Source: Clostridiales bacterium (GTDB lineage Bacteria > Bacillota > Clostridia > Christensenellales > Christensenellaceae). Taken from it: a DNA stretch of 12,711 nt. How positions within the stretch are numbered: position 1 is the stretch's first letter; each line of letters opens with the position of its first letter. A program made the position numbers and the translations under genes. Below are positions 1-7,659 of the stretch, piece after piece. The notes below the pieces were generated by a model, which was not told the origin of the DNA, searched no databases, and worked only from the letters and a program-made list of their open reading frames with translations. The stretch lies in contig QAKS01000114.1 of the NCBI GenBank assembly GCA_003343685.1, forward strand, positions 1 through 12,711. The letters are read 5' to 3'.

Positions 1-443
1 GTCTCGCTCTCTACATGTATCCCCGCTTCAGCCGCCTTTTTGCAGAACCGCCCCAACTCTTCCACCGTCTGCTCAAACGTCTCGTCATCAGTGATTTCGT
101 TCCCCCAGAACTGCGGAATCATAACGTCGTCTATCTTCATATATTTCGCAATTTCAAGGCCCAGTTCCATCGTCTCCTGCGCTATTTTATACTGTTCAGA
201 GCCGCGCGGCTTTACAAAGCCGTTGACCATTAAATCGTTCAGCACAATAGAGGGAAATTGTATGCCGTATTTCTCTCCATCCTCCAGATAGGCGTCTCTG
301 ATGCTTTTTTGGCTCATATAATATCCCTTTGCATAGGCGCCCACTTCCAGCTGCATACCGTCAAAGCCCATCTCCGCAACATGCCTGATGGCGTAAATGC
401 CTTCTCCGGGCAAGGCCCACTGCGTAATACCATATTGTATCAT
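1..443 (-). CDS. Sugar phosphate isomerase/epimerase, TIM-barrel (partial, C-terminus off left edge)
   Basis: The first 147 codons are visible; the rest lies beyond the left edge. The protein begins MIQYGITQWALPGEG, with an early Gly-Phe-Asp-Gly-Met-Gln-Leu-Glu stretch and a later Lys-Ile-Asp-Asp-Val-Met-Ile-Pro strand. These are typical of the xylose-isomerase-like/AP-endonuclease-2 TIM-barrel family (IolE, UlaE and hydroxypyruvate-isomerase relatives), which binds a divalent metal and isomerises or epimerises sugars or sugar phosphates. The start at 443 is preceded by AGGGAAGGAG seven bases upstream; the in-frame-looking ATG at 433 is worse placed. It follows dhaL but a probable terminator lies between them, so it may be expressed at a lower level. 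The metal-binding residues lie mostly in the unseen part, so the exact reaction cannot be assigned. An epimerase or isomerase step for the same sugar as the upstream genes is the likeliest role. Confidence 0.8.
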   Translation of the reverse strand, partial: MIQYGITQWALPGEGIYAIRHVAEMGFDGMQLEVGAYAKGYYMSQKSIRDAYLEDGEKYGIQFPSIVLNDLMVNGFVKPRGSEQYKIAQETMELGLEIAKYMKIDDVMIPQFWGNEITDDETFEQTVEELGRFCKKAAEAGIHVESE

Positions 444-473
444 ATTGTTTCTCCTTCCCTTTAATCCGGTTTT

Positions 474-514
474 AAAAAAGCGGGAACAGATCAAAAATTG
501 CTGAGCTGGTCCCG
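474..514 (-). terminator. Probable intrinsic terminator or attenuator after dhaL
   Basis: Read on the minus strand, a 12-position hairpin with two mismatches (arms at 503-514 and 481-492, ten-base loop) is followed by C and six T residues at 474-479. It starts about 30 bases after the dhaL stop and ends 30 bases before the next start codon. No promoter is evident in the remaining gap, so it may act as a partial terminator that lowers expression of the TIM-barrel gene. Confidence 0.6.
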
Positions 515-545
515 TAAAAATAAAATTCGGTTGACCGTCCCTATC

Positions 546-1184
546 TTATTCAGACAACATTTCTTTCAAAGATTCGCAAAGGCTTTTTACAATCAGCGCA
601 CACGAAGTTGCACCCGCGTCCAGAATCCCTCTGGAACGCTCTCCAAGCCTGCTGGCCCTTCCGAATTTTGCCACAAGATCCTTTGTTCTGTCCCTGCCCG
701 CTTCAGCAACGGCAGCACACTCGCTCAGCGCCTCCGTAAAATCTCTGTTTTCCTCCACGGATTTTTTAAGAGAGTCCTTTGCGGGGATAATGACGTCCAT
801 CAGCGTCTTATCACCCTCTCTGGCGTCAACAATCTCGGCAAGGCCTTCGTATGCGGCATTCATCATGTCGGCGAAATTGGCAAGATCAATCTCTTCATGT
901 GCCGTTTCGCCCATTTCCATAAATACCGTTCCGTAAATCGGCCCCATCGAGCCGCCGATCTCGGACATCAAAATATCCCCCAGCGTTTCCATTGCCTCGG
1001 ACATCGAGCAGTCCTGCTCCGCGATTCTCTCACCGCAGATCGTGAACCCCTTGTTCATATTGATGCCGTGATCTCCGTCGCCGATGGCGCCGTCAACCTC
1101 GCTCAGATACTCCTTATTGTCCTGAATTGTCTTAACGAGCCGTTCTACAACGAATTTTCCTTCACTGTTTTTTATTACCGCCAT
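546..1184 (-). CDS. dhaL: Dihydroxyacetone kinase ADP-binding subunit DhaL
   Basis: At 212 residues this is the usual length for DhaL, the all-helical nucleotide-binding subunit of the two-subunit dihydroxyacetone kinases. The N-terminal motif VDGAIGDGDHGINM (residues 30-43) carries the three Asp residues (31, 36, 38) that hold the magnesium ions and ADP phosphates. A Gly-Gly-Ser-Met-Gly-Pro motif and the C-terminal Gly-Ala-Thr-Ser segment also fit the family. It works in the cytoplasm with DhaK, passing phosphate to the ketose bound there. The start has AAGGAGG nine bases upstream, and this ribosome binding site overlaps the stop codon of dhaK, suggesting translational coupling. No DhaM phosphotransferase subunit is seen in the window, so the phosphate donor (PTS or free ATP) is unresolved. 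The true substrate could be dihydroxyacetone or a tetrulose such as erythrulose. Confidence 0.93.
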   Translation of the reverse strand: MAVIKNSEGKFVVERLVKTIQDNKEYLSEVDGAIGDGDHGINMNKGFTICGERIAEQDCSMSEAMETLGDILMSEIGGSMGPIYGTVFMEMGETAHEEIDLANFADMMNAAYEGLAEIVDAREGDKTLMDVIIPAKDSLKKSVEENRDFTEALSECAAVAEAGRDRTKDLVAKFGRASRLGERSRGILDAGATSCALIVKSLCESLKEMLSE

Positions 1185-1198
1185 ACCTGTATACCTCC

Positions 1199-2200
1199 TT
1201 ACAGCTGCACCAGCCCAACACAGTCCGCCTCCATGTCGATCAGTTCTTTCAGCTCGTCGTCCAGCTTCATCATGGTAAGCGTCGCTCCCATCATTTCGAG
1301 CGATGTAAACAGACTTCCCACATAAACCTTGTACGGCCTGATGCCCTTCTCCTCCAGAATTTTCGCTATTTCACCGTAAAGAATATACTGCTCCATCATT
1401 GTCGTCGCGCCCAATCCGGACACCAGAACTACGACCTCGTCTCCCGCATGGAAGAAGTCTTCCGTATCTATTATCGCGTACATTCTCTCCGCTATTTTAT
1501 CCGCCGTTTCCAAATCTGCGACAGCAACGCCCGGTTCGCCGTGATGCCCGATGCCAACCTCCATTTTACCGTCTTCAATGGTAAAATTTTCGTGTCCCAC
1601 AGCCGGAATCACACAGGATGTGAGGCCAACGCCAATGCTCTTTGTATTGTCTATGGCCTTCTGTGCCGCCGCGATAACGCCGTCCAGATCTGCTCCCTTG
1701 GCCGCCATTGCACCGCCGCACTTCCACATCAGTATCTCTCCCGCAACGCCGCGGCGCTTGTCCGTCGCGTCCTTTCCGGCAGAGGCCACGTCATCATTGG
1801 CTACCACCGTTTTTACGGTAATGCCCTCCTTCGCAGCCTTGCGGACGGCCATTTTGACATTCATATTGTCGCCGGCATAATTGCCGTACAGAACCGCTAC
1901 GCCCTTGCCCTGATCTGCCGCTTTAATGGCGTCCAGAAAAGCCTTCGCTGTCGGCGATGAGAAAATCTCCCCCACGGCGACCGCGTCCAGCATATTTCTT
2001 CCCGTATAACCAAGAAACGCAGGCTCATGTCCGGAGCCTCCGCCGGTAACGACGCCTACCTTCGCCGTTTCATACCGGCAAATGGATTTAACCACTCTCG
2101 AATTTTCACCGTCTATCGCTATTCTGTCGGAATGCGCTTTTACGATACCTACCAGCATATCCTCCACAACACGATCCGGATTATTGATTATTCTCTGCAT
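1199..2200 (-). CDS. dhaK: Dihydroxyacetone kinase substrate-binding subunit DhaK (ketose kinase)
   Basis: This 333-residue protein matches DhaK in length and motifs. GGGSGHEP (53-60) forms part of the ketose site with His58. Asp111 lies in GNYAGDNMN. GHHGEPG (218-224) holds His220, which aligns with E. coli His218, the residue that forms a covalent hemiaminal with the ketone. All three catalytic residues are therefore kept. The enzyme phosphorylates short-chain ketoses: dihydroxyacetone in the classic case, and L- or D-erythrulose in relatives described from tetritol pathways. AAAGGAG precedes the ATG. It lies 32 bases after the SIS-domain gene and 14 bases before dhaL, in one sugar-uptake operon. 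Location next to ABC-transporter genes rather than dhaM or glycerol dehydrogenase genes argues that it serves the imported sugar. Family assignment is firm; substrate is inferred. Confidence 0.93.
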   Translation of the reverse strand: MQRIINNPDRVVEDMLVGIVKAHSDRIAIDGENSRVVKSICRYETAKVGVVTGGGSGHEPAFLGYTGRNMLDAVAVGEIFSSPTAKAFLDAIKAADQGKGVAVLYGNYAGDNMNVKMAVRKAAKEGITVKTVVANDDVASAGKDATDKRRGVAGEILMWKCGGAMAAKGADLDGVIAAAQKAIDNTKSIGVGLTSCVIPAVGHENFTIEDGKMEVGIGHHGEPGVAVADLETADKIAERMYAIIDTEDFFHAGDEVVVLVSGLGATTMMEQYILYGEIAKILEEKGIRPYKVYVGSLFTSLEMMGATLTMMKLDDELKELIDMEADCVGLVQL

Positions 2201-2232
2201 AGTGCTCCTTTCCTTTTGTGCAATCTCTTTTC

Positions 2233-2793
2233 CTACTCTACATTTCTATGGCGTTTGGACATCTTTTCAAACGTAAGGCCGGGATCTTCGTCTACTATTT
2301 TCATAACGATCAGGTCGCAAATGATAAGCAGACACTGCTCAAACAAATTCCCCATCGGCTGAATCGACGGCACTACGTCGTCCTTCCCCAGATATACACA
2401 GGCCGGAATAAACAGCACAAAATCCGCTGCCTTGACTGCGTCGCCGCTGGGCGAACCGGTAATCACAGCAATTTCCGCCCCGTTGTCCTTCGCCCTTTCG
2501 CACACATATTTAATGTGGCCGATAGATCCGCCGCCGTTCGTGGCCACCAACAGATCGCCTTTACCGATAGACGGCGTCGTATCATCCCAAATCCAATGCA
2601 CCTCTTTGCCCATGTGCATCATGCGCATGGCGAACGCGCGGGTTGCCATGCCCTCTCTGCCTACGCCGATAAAAAACAGTCTGTCGTGGCGCTTCAGCAG
2701 GTCTATAAAACCGTCGACCATCTCTGCATCGAGCCTGTCAAACACCGCTTCGTACTCGGCTATGATCTGTTTTCCTGTGGCTTTAATATCCAT
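2233..2793 (-). CDS. SIS-domain sugar isomerase, 6-phospho-3-hexuloisomerase (HxlB)-like
   Basis: The protein of 186 residues is a single SIS domain, the fold that binds and isomerises phosphosugars. GVGREGMATRAFAMRMMHMG (43-62) is close to the HxlB pattern, and DTTPSIGKGDLLVATNGGG (71-89) corresponds to the second phosphosugar-binding segment. There the usual Ser-Gly-Ser-Gly-Glu-Thr is replaced by Thr-Asn-Gly-Gly-Gly-Ser, so the substrate may differ from the hexulose phosphate of the ribulose monophosphate pathway. I chose the ATG at 2793 because GGGAGG lies six bases before it. An upstream ATG at 2829 has no ribosome binding site and would overlap the permease gene. The resulting length equals that of typical HxlB. 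No hexulose-phosphate synthase (HxlA) is present in the window. A ketose-phosphate isomerase role in the pathway is inferred. Confidence 0.85.
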   Translation of the reverse strand: MDIKATGKQIIAEYEAVFDRLDAEMVDGFIDLLKRHDRLFFIGVGREGMATRAFAMRMMHMGKEVHWIWDDTTPSIGKGDLLVATNGGGSIGHIKYVCERAKDNGAEIAVITGSPSGDAVKAADFVLFIPACVYLGKDDVVPSIQPMGNLFEQCLLIICDLIVMKIVDEDPGLTFEKMSKRHRNVE

Positions 2794-2806
2794 CTTCGGC
2801 CTCCCG

Positions 2807-3838
2807 CTATTTCTTTTTGCTTTGCTCATACTGCATTTGCAGCAGCTTTTTTTGCTTCTTCACGTCCAGATAGTCGATCAGCATGTTAATGAACAATAAC
2901 AGCAGCAGCATCAATCCCCAAATCATTTTCTTTGAATAGGGTGTAAACTGCCAGATTGTAAAGGAACTCTGAAGCATCTGTATGCAAACAAGCGCCAGCA
3001 GAATGCCTACGACCTTTCCCTTGCCGCCCGAGGGGCTGATTCCGGCCAATACGGCAACCAGAATTGCTTGGAGCAGATAAGTATCTCCGTAGCCGCATTT
3101 GACAGAGTTCACACGCGCACCGATCATCAGACCCGCAACACCTGCGCAAAAGCCCGCCATAGCGTAAATGATAATGATACTCTTTTCGTTGTTGACAGCG
3201 GAAAAACGTGCGGCAGTGTGATTCTCGCCTATCATATAGATTTTTCTGCCGAAGCCCGTCCTTCCCATAATAAAGATAATCACGACGGCAATCACGATAA
3301 ACACGATAAACAGCAGCGGTATACCGGCCATTGTCGCCGTCCCCATCAGCGTAAAATCCTGCGGAAAACCGCTGACGCCGTTTCCGCCGCTGGCGGCCAT
3401 TGCAATGCCGTTATACAGCGTCATTGTGCCTAGCGTCGCAATGATGGGGTTGACCGATACCTTCGCAATCAATATACCGTTGATTACTCCCGCTGCGGTC
3501 GCCACCAGCAAAGAAACCACGATGGCGATTACGATAACCGGCCCGTCTCCCAGAGATTCCCTCAGCGCCATATCCGACAGTATAAACGCGCCCATCATGG
3601 CCGACATGTTGGCGTTCGCTACAATTCCCAGATCAATCCCGCCAAGCAGCATTACAAGACCCATTCCGAGAGATAACATAGCAAACTCAGACAGCTGGAA
3701 TGCCATGCTTTGAAAACTCATCCCGTTAAAAATCTTGTCGCCCAGACCGATCGCCAAAAACAACAGGACGGCAATCGTAAGCCCTATTAATATGGTAAGC
3801 GTCATATCTCGCCTCATCGCGGCTTTTAATTTCTCCAT
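2807..3838 (-). CDS. Sugar ABC transporter permease, RbsC family (second permease)
   Basis: A 343-residue integral membrane protein with about eight to ten hydrophobic segments and the RbsC/BPD_transp_2 signature regions: GGIDLGIVANANMSAM (66-81) after the second or third membrane span, NPIIATLGTMTLYNG in the middle, and AILVAVLAGISPSGGKG towards the end, which is the site that contacts the ATPase. The C-terminus is Lys-rich and cytoplasmic. GGAGG lies seven bases before the ATG. It differs clearly from the other permease at 3873-4901, so the pore is likely a heterodimer, as in Lsr- and rhamnose-type systems, rather than the RbsC homodimer. It follows the first permease by 34 bases and ends 13 bases before the SIS-domain gene start. 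Confidence 0.93.
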   Translation of the reverse strand: MEKLKAAMRRDMTLTILIGLTIAVLLFLAIGLGDKIFNGMSFQSMAFQLSEFAMLSLGMGLVMLLGGIDLGIVANANMSAMMGAFILSDMALRESLGDGPVIVIAIVVSLLVATAAGVINGILIAKVSVNPIIATLGTMTLYNGIAMAASGGNGVSGFPQDFTLMGTATMAGIPLLFIVFIVIAVVIIFIMGRTGFGRKIYMIGENHTAARFSAVNNEKSIIIIYAMAGFCAGVAGLMIGARVNSVKCGYGDTYLLQAILVAVLAGISPSGGKGKVVGILLALVCIQMLQSSFTIWQFTPYSKKMIWGLMLLLLLFINMLIDYLDVKKQKKLLQMQYEQSKKK

Positions 3839-3872
3839 AACTATTCCTCCGATTCTATTTTAATCCGCTGCC

Positions 3873-4901
3873 CTATTCAGTAAAAATGAACATGTTCCTG
3901 TTCTTTTTCCTCTCCTGATAGGACGTTACGATAATACTGAAAAGCAGAACTGCTCCAAGGAACAGGTCGTTCCAGGAGGACGACAAGCCCATAAACACCA
4001 GTGTCTGGTTGAACAAATACATAATCGTCACACCTAACACCGTGCCGAATAATGTGCCGTGTCCGCCCGTTGCCTTCGCCCCGCCGATGATAACGGCTGC
4101 AATAATTCCCAATTCCTCACCTACCATCGAAACCGGATTGCAGGCGTTTACCACAGAGATGCTCAGCATTCCGTACAGCGCCCCTAAGATTCCCATATAG
4201 ATATAGATAAACAAATGCGTCTTCCAAATATTGAATCCTGCACGGCGCGCCGCCTCAGAGGAACACCCAAGTGCAAAAATACTGCGTCCGAGCATTGTTT
4301 TATACATGATAAACCATGTCAAAATGCCCACCACTAATACGAACAGTATGGTCACGGAAAGACCCATCAGCGTTCCGTAGCTGTCTTCCATTGTAAACAG
4401 TCTGGACATGCTGAACTCCGTCATGGACTTGGGGATATCCACCGATCCAATGTTTTTCGTTCCGATAAACGTCAGCAGAAAACCCTGATAAATACTCGAT
4501 GTGCCTAAGGTTATGATGAACGGCTCCATCTTTGTAACATGGATCAGCGCCGCATTGATCGCACCTAAAACAGCGCCCACCAGTATTGCGATGACAAAGC
4601 CGAACAGCAGATTGTCGACACCCGTATTGATCATTGTGGTAATGGCTACATAGCCGGAGAAAATTCCGACTGCCGTAAACGATACGTCTATACCGCCCGA
4701 AATGATGACAAGCAGCAGGCCAAAGCTGACCACAAGCGTCGGCGCAGATGACTTCACCAGATCGAACAGTGTTGCCAAGCTGAAAAATTCAGTGTTGACG
4801 CAGGTAACCACGATGCTGTACAGGATAATGATGATGAGAAGAAATTTTTCCGTATTTAAAGTAAATTTTTTTCCGCCCAGTTTGTTCTGTTTGCTGCTCA
4901 T
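3873..4901 (-). CDS. Sugar ABC transporter permease, RbsC family (first permease)
   Basis: This 342-residue multi-spanning membrane protein contains the family signature ISGGIDVSFTAVG (67-79), the central EPFIITLGTSSIYQGF motif and AAVIIGGAKATGGHGT near the C-terminus, the conserved loop preceding the last spans. It forms half of the membrane channel for a five- or six-carbon-type sugar importer of the CUT2 class. Its ATG overlaps the TGA stop of the ATPase gene in an ATGA arrangement, indicating translational coupling, and GGGAGGA lies about nine bases upstream. The N-terminal 20 residues are polar and basic and should face the cytoplasm. The substrate cannot be told from the permease. Confidence 0.93.
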   Translation of the reverse strand: MSSKQNKLGGKKFTLNTEKFLLIIIILYSIVVTCVNTEFFSLATLFDLVKSSAPTLVVSFGLLLVIISGGIDVSFTAVGIFSGYVAITTMINTGVDNLLFGFVIAILVGAVLGAINAALIHVTKMEPFIITLGTSSIYQGFLLTFIGTKNIGSVDIPKSMTEFSMSRLFTMEDSYGTLMGLSVTILFVLVVGILTWFIMYKTMLGRSIFALGCSSEAARRAGFNIWKTHLFIYIYMGILGALYGMLSISVVNACNPVSMVGEELGIIAAVIIGGAKATGGHGTLFGTVLGVTIMYLFNQTLVFMGLSSSWNDLFLGAVLLFSIIVTSYQERKKNRNMFIFTE

Positions 4902-6448
4902 ACCGCTTTTTCCTCCCCACTGTTTTTGGCTGTCAGCGAGCTGATAACAGTACTGATCTTCTTGCCTGCACCGTCCTCGCGCATCACATCTTCTCCAAAC
5001 TCCTGAATAATCTCACCGTCGAACATGACCGCCACCCTGTTGCAGTTGGCCACGATTTCCTCCACCTCGTCGGAAATCATGATAATTGCCACGCCCTCGT
5101 CGGCCAGCTTCTGAATATGTTCGTAAATCTCCGATTTGGAGCCGATGTCCACGCCGACAGTAGGCGTGTCAAGAATAAATACTCTCGGAGTCGCGGCAAC
5201 CCATTTTCCCAGCACTACCTTCTGTTGGTTGCCGCCGGACAGCGTCTTAATCAGCGTCCGGGCATTGGGTATTTTTACTCTGAACCTGTCTATCGTGTTC
5301 TGCGCCAGTTCTCCTCGTTTTTTGTTGTCCAAAATCCCGATTCCGTTTGTCATGTGGTCCAAAATGGCCGCGGAAACATTATCGGTTAAATCTTTTTGCA
5401 GCAAAAGCCCCTGCGTTCCTCTGTCCTCCGGCAGCAGGGCAATTCCCTTTCCGATCGCATCAACAGGGCTCTTGATCCTTGCTTTTTTCCCGTCCAAATA
5501 GATCTCCCCCGCATCGGCCGGATTCAGGCCGAATACCGAAAGAGCCATTTCGGTTCTGCCCGATCCGAGCAGCCCCGTAAGGCCAAGGATATCTCCCTGC
5601 CGGACGTCCAGATTGATATTATTGAACTGTCCTTTTTTTGTCAGCCCCTTTATCTGTAAAACCGTTTTGTTATCTTCCCTGTCTTTTCTGATATAATGCT
5701 TATACGCAACTTCTCTGCCCGTCATATAGTAGATGAGCTTTTTCATATCCATATCTTCCGAAGAGATATCCGCCACGTGCTTTCCGTCACGGAATACCGT
5801 AATAGAGTCTGCCACCGACATGACTTCATCCAGCTTATGGCTGATAAATACCACGGCAATCCCTTTTTCCTTCAGCTTCAGAACGATTTGCAGCAGCCTC
5901 TGAATTTCCTTATTGGTAAGAGCGGTTGTCGGCTCATCCATGAACAACAGCTTCGCATCCAGCGCCAACGCCCTGCAAATAGCTACAATTTGCCGGTTTG
6001 CAATTGAGATCGTCTGTATTGTTGCATCCAAATCAAGGGACACGCCTATCATGTCGAGTGCATCCTTTGCGATCTTCCTGACCTCGCTTTTGTGCGTCAA
6101 CTTCTTTTTTTCTTTCACCAATTTGTTCATGGCTATGTTTTCGGCCACTGTCATGTTGTTGAAGAGGGAAAGATCCTGATAGATTACCTGAACGCCTGCT
6201 TCTATCGCAGTCCTGACATTATATTTTGTTTTTGAATATTTTTTCCCGTTTATAATAATTGAGCCCGCGCCTCTGTCTGCCGGCTCAACACCCGCTATAA
6301 TTTTTACAAAAGTCGATTTTCCGCAGCCGTTTTCGCCTGCCAAACATTTTACCTCGCCGGCCTTAATCGTAACGCTCACATCGTCCAGAGCGCGAACCCC
6401 GACATAACTCTTGCTTATATTGCTGGCTACCAGCACTTCATTTTCCAC
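4898..6448 (-). CDS. Sugar ABC transporter ATP-binding protein, double-domain RbsA family
   Basis: This CUT2-type ATPase has two fused nucleotide-binding domains in 516 residues. Domain 1 shows Walker A GENGCGKST (38-46), the family-typical signature SIANRQIV (148-155), Walker B LLFMDEP with catalytic Glu172, and the switch His204. Domain 2 has the degenerate Walker A GLLGSGRTE (292-300), LSGGNQQKV (403-411) and ILDTPTVGVDIGSK, in which the catalytic Glu is replaced by Thr428. I chose a GTG start at 6448 because GGAGGA lies nine bases before it. An in-frame ATG at 6469 has no ribosome binding site, and the GGAGGA would fall inside its coding sequence; starting there gives 523 residues. A 15-base-pair hairpin separates it from the binding-protein gene. 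It energises uptake through the two permeases encoded downstream. Confidence 0.92.
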   Translation of the reverse strand: MENEVLVASNISKSYVGVRALDDVSVTIKAGEVKCLAGENGCGKSTFVKIIAGVEPADRGAGSIIINGKKYSKTKYNVRTAIEAGVQVIYQDLSLFNNMTVAENIAMNKLVKEKKKLTHKSEVRKIAKDALDMIGVSLDLDATIQTISIANRQIVAICRALALDAKLLFMDEPTTALTNKEIQRLLQIVLKLKEKGIAVVFISHKLDEVMSVADSITVFRDGKHVADISSEDMDMKKLIYYMTGREVAYKHYIRKDREDNKTVLQIKGLTKKGQFNNINLDVRQGDILGLTGLLGSGRTEMALSVFGLNPADAGEIYLDGKKARIKSPVDAIGKGIALLPEDRGTQGLLLQKDLTDNVSAAILDHMTNGIGILDNKKRGELAQNTIDRFRVKIPNARTLIKTLSGGNQQKVVLGKWVAATPRVFILDTPTVGVDIGSKSEIYEHIQKLADEGVAIIMISDEVEEIVANCNRVAVMFDGEIIQEFGEDVMREDGAGKKISTVISSLTAKNSGEEKAV

Positions 6449-6470
6449 GTTTACTCTTCCTCCATTCAAT

Positions 6471-6505
6471 ATTATTTCTGCCGCCTTTACGGCGGCAGAA
6501 ATAAT
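6471..6505 (-). other. Perfect 15-bp intercistronic hairpin between binding-protein and ATPase genes
   Basis: Arms at 6471-6485 and 6491-6505 are exact reverse complements with a five-base loop. On the minus strand no T-tract follows, and seven bases after the stem comes the GGAGGA of the ATPase gene. The position between binding-protein and membrane-component genes suggests an mRNA-stabilising or attenuating structure that leaves the binding protein in excess. It could also terminate part of the transcripts. Confidence 0.7.
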
Positions 6506-6520
6506 TTCATTAACTAGAGC

Positions 6521-7636
6521 TTAGAACTTGAACTGATCCTCGTCGATGTTTTCAGCCGTGAATACCAGCGGAGCTTCGCCGAATATTGCATTGCCTTCAA
6601 GTTTGACGCTTGTGTAGCCGTCTTTGCCGAAGTCCATGCCGTCTTTGATCTCCTCACCCTTGAGAACCTTGAGCGCGATGTCGCACGTAACGTATCCGGC
6701 ATCAGCAGGTCTCCACGCAAGACCAGCGTCCATCCAACCGGCTTTTACATACTCGCCGGCCTGGCTCGGAACAGCCGTGCTGACCAGTGCGATGTCGTTT
6801 CTGTTTCTCTCCTGCAGCGCCTGTGCAATGCCTGCGCCGGAAGCAGCGGAATCGGTGAATCCCTTAACGTCAGGGTTAGCCTTCAGAACCTCAATGCCCT
6901 TGTCGTAAGCGACCTGGTTGTCGTTCTTGTCTTCATACGGCTCGTCAACGATGCACTCCATGTCGGGGCAGTTTTCCTTAACATAGTCCACGCATCCATT
7001 CCACCACTCCATGTGGGGAACCATCGTAAGCATTCCGACCAGAGAAGCAAACTTGCCTTCATTGTTCATGTACTTAGCCAGGTTTTCGCCGAAGCGCTGT
7101 CCGTGAGACGCATTTGTAAATGCCGACAGGTCATAGTCCACGGAATCCAGAATATCCGGAGCCTCATGACCGATCACGACGATCCCGGCATCCCGTGCCT
7201 TCTGCAGTGTGGGCGCCATCGACTTAGCATCGTTGGGAACTACGCAGATAGCGTCTACGCCCTGAGTGATCAGGTCTTCTACCATCTGGAGCTGCTTAGC
7301 CGGATCGCCGCCTTCGGGCGCGATCTGATAAGCATTCACGCCTGTATCAGCCGCAAACTGGTCAACACCGATCCTCATGTCGTCAAACCAAGAAATACCC
7401 TCGTGCTTTGCGACCATGACGATCGTGATATCCTTGTTCTCCTTGTCCGTTCCGGCCGCTTTTGTCTCAGCGGGAGCGGCGGCTTGTGTCTCGGCGGGAG
7501 CGGCGGCTTTCGTCTCGGCAGGAGCCGCAGCTTTCGTCTCGGCAGGAGCCGACGCCTGTGTAGCTGTATTACTGCATCCTACGAATGCAACCACAGCCAT
7601 ACAAAGAACCAAAACTACGCATACAATTTTCTTCAT
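6521..7636 (-). CDS. Sugar-binding lipoprotein of ABC transporter (LsrB/RhaS-like, Peripla_BP_4)
   Basis: This 371-residue extracellular binding protein starts MKKIVCVVLVLCMA, a lipoprotein signal peptide ending with Cys21 (FVGC) for lipid attachment. A low-complexity linker with four eight-residue repeats (30-61) tethers the binding domain to the membrane. The mature domain (about 69-371) begins DITIVMVAKHEGISWF and contains GVDAICVVPND and NPDVKGFTDS, typical of the type I periplasmic binding fold; the end AENIDEDQFKF resembles LsrB and RhaS. Lys77 aligns with LsrB Lys35, but other autoinducer-2 contacts are changed, so a different small sugar is likely. I chose the ATG at 7636 because GGAGG precedes it by about five bases and signal peptides of this kind begin MKK; the ATG at 7648 contains that site. 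It lies between the kinase and ATPase genes, with hairpins on both sides. Confidence 0.92.
   Translation of the reverse strand: MKKIVCVVLVLCMAVVAFVGCSNTATQASAPAETKAAAPAETKAAAPAETQAAAPAETKAAGTDKENKDITIVMVAKHEGISWFDDMRIGVDQFAADTGVNAYQIAPEGGDPAKQLQMVEDLITQGVDAICVVPNDAKSMAPTLQKARDAGIVVIGHEAPDILDSVDYDLSAFTNASHGQRFGENLAKYMNNEGKFASLVGMLTMVPHMEWWNGCVDYVKENCPDMECIVDEPYEDKNDNQVAYDKGIEVLKANPDVKGFTDSAASGAGIAQALQERNRNDIALVSTAVPSQAGEYVKAGWMDAGLAWRPADAGYVTCDIALKVLKGEEIKDGMDFGKDGYTSVKLEGNAIFGEAPLVFTAENIDEDQFKF
7455..7550 (-). repeat. Four tandem 24-bp repeats encoding the lipoprotein linker
   Basis: Four consecutive 24-base units (7455-7478, 7479-7502, 7503-7526, 7527-7550) encode APAETKAA, APAETKAA, APAETQAA and APAETKAA. 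The units differ by a few substitutions only and keep frame. They give a flexible spacer between the lipidated Cys and the sugar-binding domain. Copy number may vary between strains. Confidence 0.9.
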
Positions 7637-7659
7637 TTCATCCTCCATTTTTTTATATT

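Noticed and set aside
498..1325. Long plus-strand open frame opposite dhaL and dhaK (275 codons)
   Set aside because: It lies opposite two genes with intact catalytic motifs, has no ribosome binding site and encodes a Cys/His/Ser-rich, family-less protein; it is an antisense shadow.
7455..7550. CRISPR-like repeat array
   Set aside because: Units are directly adjacent without spacers and encode an in-frame Ala-Pro-rich linker.
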